This document shows, one piece after another, positions 62,903-64,000 of a stretch of DNA of 64,000 nucleotides. Position numbers and translations under genes: made by a program. The notes beneath the pieces were generated by a model. That model did not search any database. It was not told where the DNA came from and saw only the letters and a program-made list of their open reading frames with translations. This DNA is from Pterobdella sp. o SKG-2022 (lineage: Eukaryota; Annelida; Clitellata; Hirudinida; Piscicolidae). The stretch covers positions 28,739,855-28,803,854 of the forward strand of contig OZ038320.1 in assembly GCA_964035795.1 (NCBI GenBank), read 5' to 3'. The stretch's first letter is position 1; every line of letters starts with the position of its first letter.

Positions 62903-63077
62903 GGTGAGAAGTTCCATTGTCCACATCATTTCCAAGTGCCTCCTTCCCTCCATGTATGAGTGACTGCGAGGTACTGGAGTGATGGTTGTTTGAGTTATCA
63001 ATACATTTTATGATAGTGTATGTCTCAACTATATAAAAATTGAGATCATCATCCTCAAACAAAGAATTTTTCATCAT
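62903..63077 (-). CDS. candidate exon, Ser/Asn/His-rich
   Basis: A minus-strand open frame containing NSNNHHSSTSQSLIHGGKEA then LGNDVDNGTSH, ending at a strong donor (CACC followed by gtacgt, exon end 62903). The segment is richer in G+C than its surroundings. The 5' boundary is uncertain: an ATG at 63077 or an acceptor inside (TATATAG before TTGAGACATAC) would both work. It could be an upstream exon of the same gene as the coiled-coil exon at 55.1 kb, but phase and distance do not prove it. Confidence 0.25.
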
Positions 63078-63601
63078 TGTTTAATCTACATTTTCCAATG
63101 CAGTGTGAAGGACATGGGAGAAAAAACGTTGAATGTTTGGTTTGAGGAATATTCAGCTGAAATAAAATTTTTTAGATCAAAAGTGAACATTAGATGAACT
63201 ATTCTGAACTTTTTGCGTGTTTTTTCTATACTCACAATGAAAAATAGTTGTGCAAAAAAATAAATAAAAACGGATTTATCAATAGCATCGATTAATACAA
63301 GAAATGAAAAGAAAAAGAGTTTTTGCACACAAATAATTCCCACGCAGAATTGCTTATACTTAATTTGGTTTAGGGCAAGGATTACTAGCAAATAATTGCC
63401 TCAAATTCGATTGAGCAGTGTAGATAAAGATAATAAAATTTTATTTATTTATAGCTAAGTAATAAATTTTTTCATTTACTTAAGATTTATGTTTGGATTT
63501 AGATTAAAAACTAAATCAATCATTTTGTCATTAGTTGAGATTTTGTGTACAACTTATATCAATTTTTCATCATTATCTTGCCCAAACGATTAGATTTTGT
63601 A

Positions 63602-63741
63602 TCAATTTTTTGGTCATTATCCAATCTTAGTTGATTCAATCATGCCACCTTTCAACTTTTTTCGCTCTATCACCAACCTTACAATTTCAACCCACTCTAT
63701 CACCCAACTTCCAATTTTAACCCCTTTTGTCACTAATCTTT
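63602..63741. repeat. degenerate 30-base minisatellite
   Basis: Three adjacent 30-base units at 63652-63681, 63682-63711 and 63712-63741 share the frame CAATTTTAACCC, then CTATCACC and AACTT. A more diverged unit lies at about 63602-63631. Because the unit is a multiple of three, an open frame persists through it; I regard that as a by-product, not a gene. Confidence 0.6.
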
Positions 63742-64000
63742 GCATTCGCTTTAAAAAATTTTTAAATTCTGTTGGTAATTTACTATATATTTTTGTTTGT
63801 AAAAATAATGTTTTTTTTCCTAAATGGCCCAGAATTTTTCACCTAAACAACTTTTTAAAAACAAAATAAAAAATTGTACAACATTGCGTTTTAATTTTTA
63901 AAATTAATTATTTGCTCTAAAGCTTTCATTTCAGACGGCTCTAACAAATGCTAGCCTTTCAGCAAACAAGATATAAACATTAGTATTTTGGCTGGAAGTT

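Overview
The window is animal (metazoan) nuclear DNA: AT-rich, with standard-code genes split by many short GT-AG introns, long gene-poor flanks and one 200-base run of N. The proteins recognised are conserved animal proteins, so an invertebrate is likely. The sequence does not let me name the phylum.

Layout. Positions 1-11,000 and 46,700-64,000 are gene-poor. They hold only weak candidates (a possible small spliced transcript at 8.4-9.1 kb, a small two-exon gene at 48.2 kb, lone exon-like ORFs at 52.4, 55.1 and 63.0 kb), simple repeats and the assembly gap. The gene-dense core runs from 11.1 to 46.7 kb. In order it holds: MAP2K7 (the JNK-pathway kinase kinase, hemipterous type, minus strand, 12 exons, 841 aa); an RBBP6-like DWNN-domain protein with an RS-rich tail (plus, 8 exons, 445 aa), divergent from MAP2K7; arfaptin (minus, 6-7 coding segments, about 320 aa), convergent with the RBBP6-like gene; SKI2, the cytosolic exosome helicase (plus, 31 exons, 1197 aa), divergent from arfaptin; and three tandem plus-strand paralogues of 730, 716 and 735 aa. 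I rebuilt the exon structures by hand from splice sites, reading-frame phase and family knowledge. In every complete gene the exon lengths sum to a multiple of three.

The most unusual part is the tandem triplet at 39.5-46.7 kb. Each protein has a signal peptide, one clear Ig domain, a cysteine-rich middle, two helical cysteine-rich modules and a hydrophobic C-terminus that looks like a GPI-attachment signal. Two of the three are intronless and the third has one intron, while all neighbouring genes are cut into many exons. The first and second are only 27 bases apart. I do not recognise the family. It resembles a lineage-specific cell-surface recognition or adhesion family, but its function is unknown.

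Other points of interest are a hairpin (MITE-like) element present in two introns of unrelated genes, one copy ending next to a splice acceptor; a 494-base nearly pure GATA array in a SKI2 intron; a long Ser/Asn/Pro-rich extension on MAP2K7; and a DWNN protein that lacks the zinc knuckle and RING of RBBP6.
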